From: Helianthus annuus
Taxonomy: Eukaryota; Streptophyta; Magnoliopsida; Asterales; Asteraceae
Assembly (NCBI RefSeq): GCF_002127325.2
Contig: NC_035437.2
Location: 109,644,321-109,708,320, forward strand
Direction of reading: 5' to 3'
DNA: 64,000 nt
In this document: one piece after another, positions 63,252-64,000 of the stretch
Layout of the letters: every line of letters begins with the position of its first letter
Numbering within the stretch: position 1 is the first letter of the stretch
Notes under the pieces: generated by a model
The model's input: the letters and a program-made list of their open reading frames with translations, nothing else
The model's database searches: none
What the model was told of the DNA's origin: nothing
Position numbers and translations under genes: made by a program

Positions 63252-64000
63252 ATGACAAAATCGAAATCATCTGCAAAATCTTCAAAAGGGGCCTCTCAAA
63301 AGGCTACCTCCACAGAAATCCCACACAAAACATCTCATAATCTTCTGGGTCTTCTCACAAAACCCGGCACCATCGATACATTTGATTCCATCCTCGATAT
63401 GCTCAACGCATCAAAGTACAAAACTTTGTTAACCGCTGATGCACCCATTTACCTGCAAACTCAGAGAGAATTTTGGAAAAACTGTACCCTTGAAAAACAA
63501 GGTAAAACTGTCATAGCCATTAATTCCACTCTGCAGAAAAAGGCAGTTCAAATAACACCGCAATCCATATCTGAGGTCTTTCAGCTCGCTGATCAGGAAG
63601 GTAAGGACTCTTTCCCTAAAAACAAGTTGAAAATTGACTTCATTGAGAGAGGGTATGCAGACACAATGATGACGAGGGATACCTTACAAAAAGGTTTCTT
63701 CCCTCCTACAACAAGATTTTTATTTCATACCCTTCTCATGTGTGTTTCAAATAAAACCACTTCTTTTAATGAAATACCATTGAAGATTCAAAATCTGGGA
63801 TATGCTATTCTTCAGGAAGAAAATTTTAATTATTCCCAGGTAATCTTCAATGATTTGGTTAAAAATGTTGAAACAAAATTATTTTTACTGTTTCCAAGAT
63901 TCTTAAGTTATTATTTTGAGAAAAAATTCAGTAAGGATGATATTGCGGTAATAAACCAAGGTGACTCTTTTCAAATAAACAGCTTAACTGCTGAAACATT
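63252..64000 (+). CDS. Extra (env-like position) ORF of the SIRE-like element, partial
   Basis: Open from the ATG at 63252 to the window edge, 249 codons seen. Begins MTKSKSSAKSSKGASQKA (basic, Ser-rich), then a mixed region with FPPTTRFLFHTLLMCVSNKT, a block I recall from the extra ORF of SIRE-type copia elements. No signal peptide or clear membrane segment in the part seen. Env-like refers to position only; function unknown. Confidence 0.7.
   Translation, partial: MTKSKSSAKSSKGASQKATSTEIPHKTSHNLLGLLTKPGTIDTFDSILDMLNASKYKTLLTADAPIYLQTQREFWKNCTLEKQGKTVIAINSTLQKKAVQITPQSISEVFQLADQEGKDSFPKNKLKIDFIERGYADTMMTRDTLQKGFFPPTTRFLFHTLLMCVSNKTTSFNEIPLKIQNLGYAILQEENFNYSQVIFNDLVKNVETKLFLLFPRFLSYYFEKKFSKDDIAVINQGDSFQINSLTAET

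Larger units (their letters stand above)
55302..64000 (+). mobile_element. SIRE-like Ty1/copia element, 5' complete, runs off the window
   Basis: 5' LTR, Met-tRNA primer site, long Gag with extra zinc knuckles and a coiled coil, protease-integrase-RT-RNase H, then a separate downstream ORF. A large Gag and an extra ORF after pol are typical of the SIRE/Maximus lineage. It carries one stop, two frame changes, and altered protease and RT motifs, so it is defective. The 3' LTR lies beyond 64000. Confidence 0.88.

Overview
This is plant nuclear DNA, very probably from a eudicot. The retroelement and MITE families look like those I associate with Asteraceae, but that is recall, not a search. Host genes are few. 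There is one intact intronless F-box gene (2747-3808, +) and one intact three-exon PP1-type phosphatase gene (35037-32162, -). There are also two F-box relics and a captured exon of a 3-hydroxyisobutyryl-CoA hydrolase-like gene. Nearly everything else is mobile or viral.

Region by region. 1-2511: nested TIR elements (a long-TIR element holding a hAT MITE and a TAA-flanked MITE) and a hairpin MITE with a 9-bp target duplication. 2747-4608: the F-box gene followed by a 551-bp inverted copy of its own middle. 4837-28159: a three-element nest. A Ty1/copia element (TSD AAGAC) has a Tat-lineage gypsy element inserted in its 5' LTR (5086-15339, TSD GTATC) and a Tekay-like chromovirus inserted in its protease (17062-27108, TSD GCGAG). 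LTR pairs differ by under 1% by eye, so all three insertions are young. The Tat element has two RNase H domains and an antisense gene. The Tekay element seems to carry a spliceosomal intron in gag. The copia host has lost most of pol. 28160-29690: an F-box pseudogene split by a hAT MITE. 29691-32161: spacer with MITEs. 32162-35037: the phosphatase gene, with one hairpin MITE in each intron. 35425-42880: MITEs, a LINE scrap, AT-rich spacer and a TIR element that captured a gene exon.

42890-51803 is one small hAT MITE (TSD TCACTAAG) split by about 8.5 kb of later insertions: a TIR MITE and a nearly full-length endogenous pararetrovirus (about 43973-51627) lying between (TA)n tracts. The virus copy combines traits I know from different genera. 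It has an AUG-free first ORF joined by ATGA to the movement-protein ORF, as in tungro/badnavirus-type genomes. Movement protein and coat lie in one frame, separated by one stop. The two cysteine motifs are badnavirus-like, yet a downstream viroplasmin/transactivator ORF is also present, which badnaviruses lack. It is broken in many places and is described here only as a relic.

51882-55062: a minus-strand copia LTR and unrecognised spacer, part of which has an organellar look. 55302-64000: a SIRE-like copia element, complete at its left end and running off the window. It has one in-frame stop, two frame changes, altered protease and RT catalytic motifs, and an open env-like/extra ORF at the right edge.

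The strongest leads are the mosaic pararetrovirus with its AUG-free leader ORF, the F-box inverted repeat as a possible small-RNA source, the gag intron, and the exon capture.
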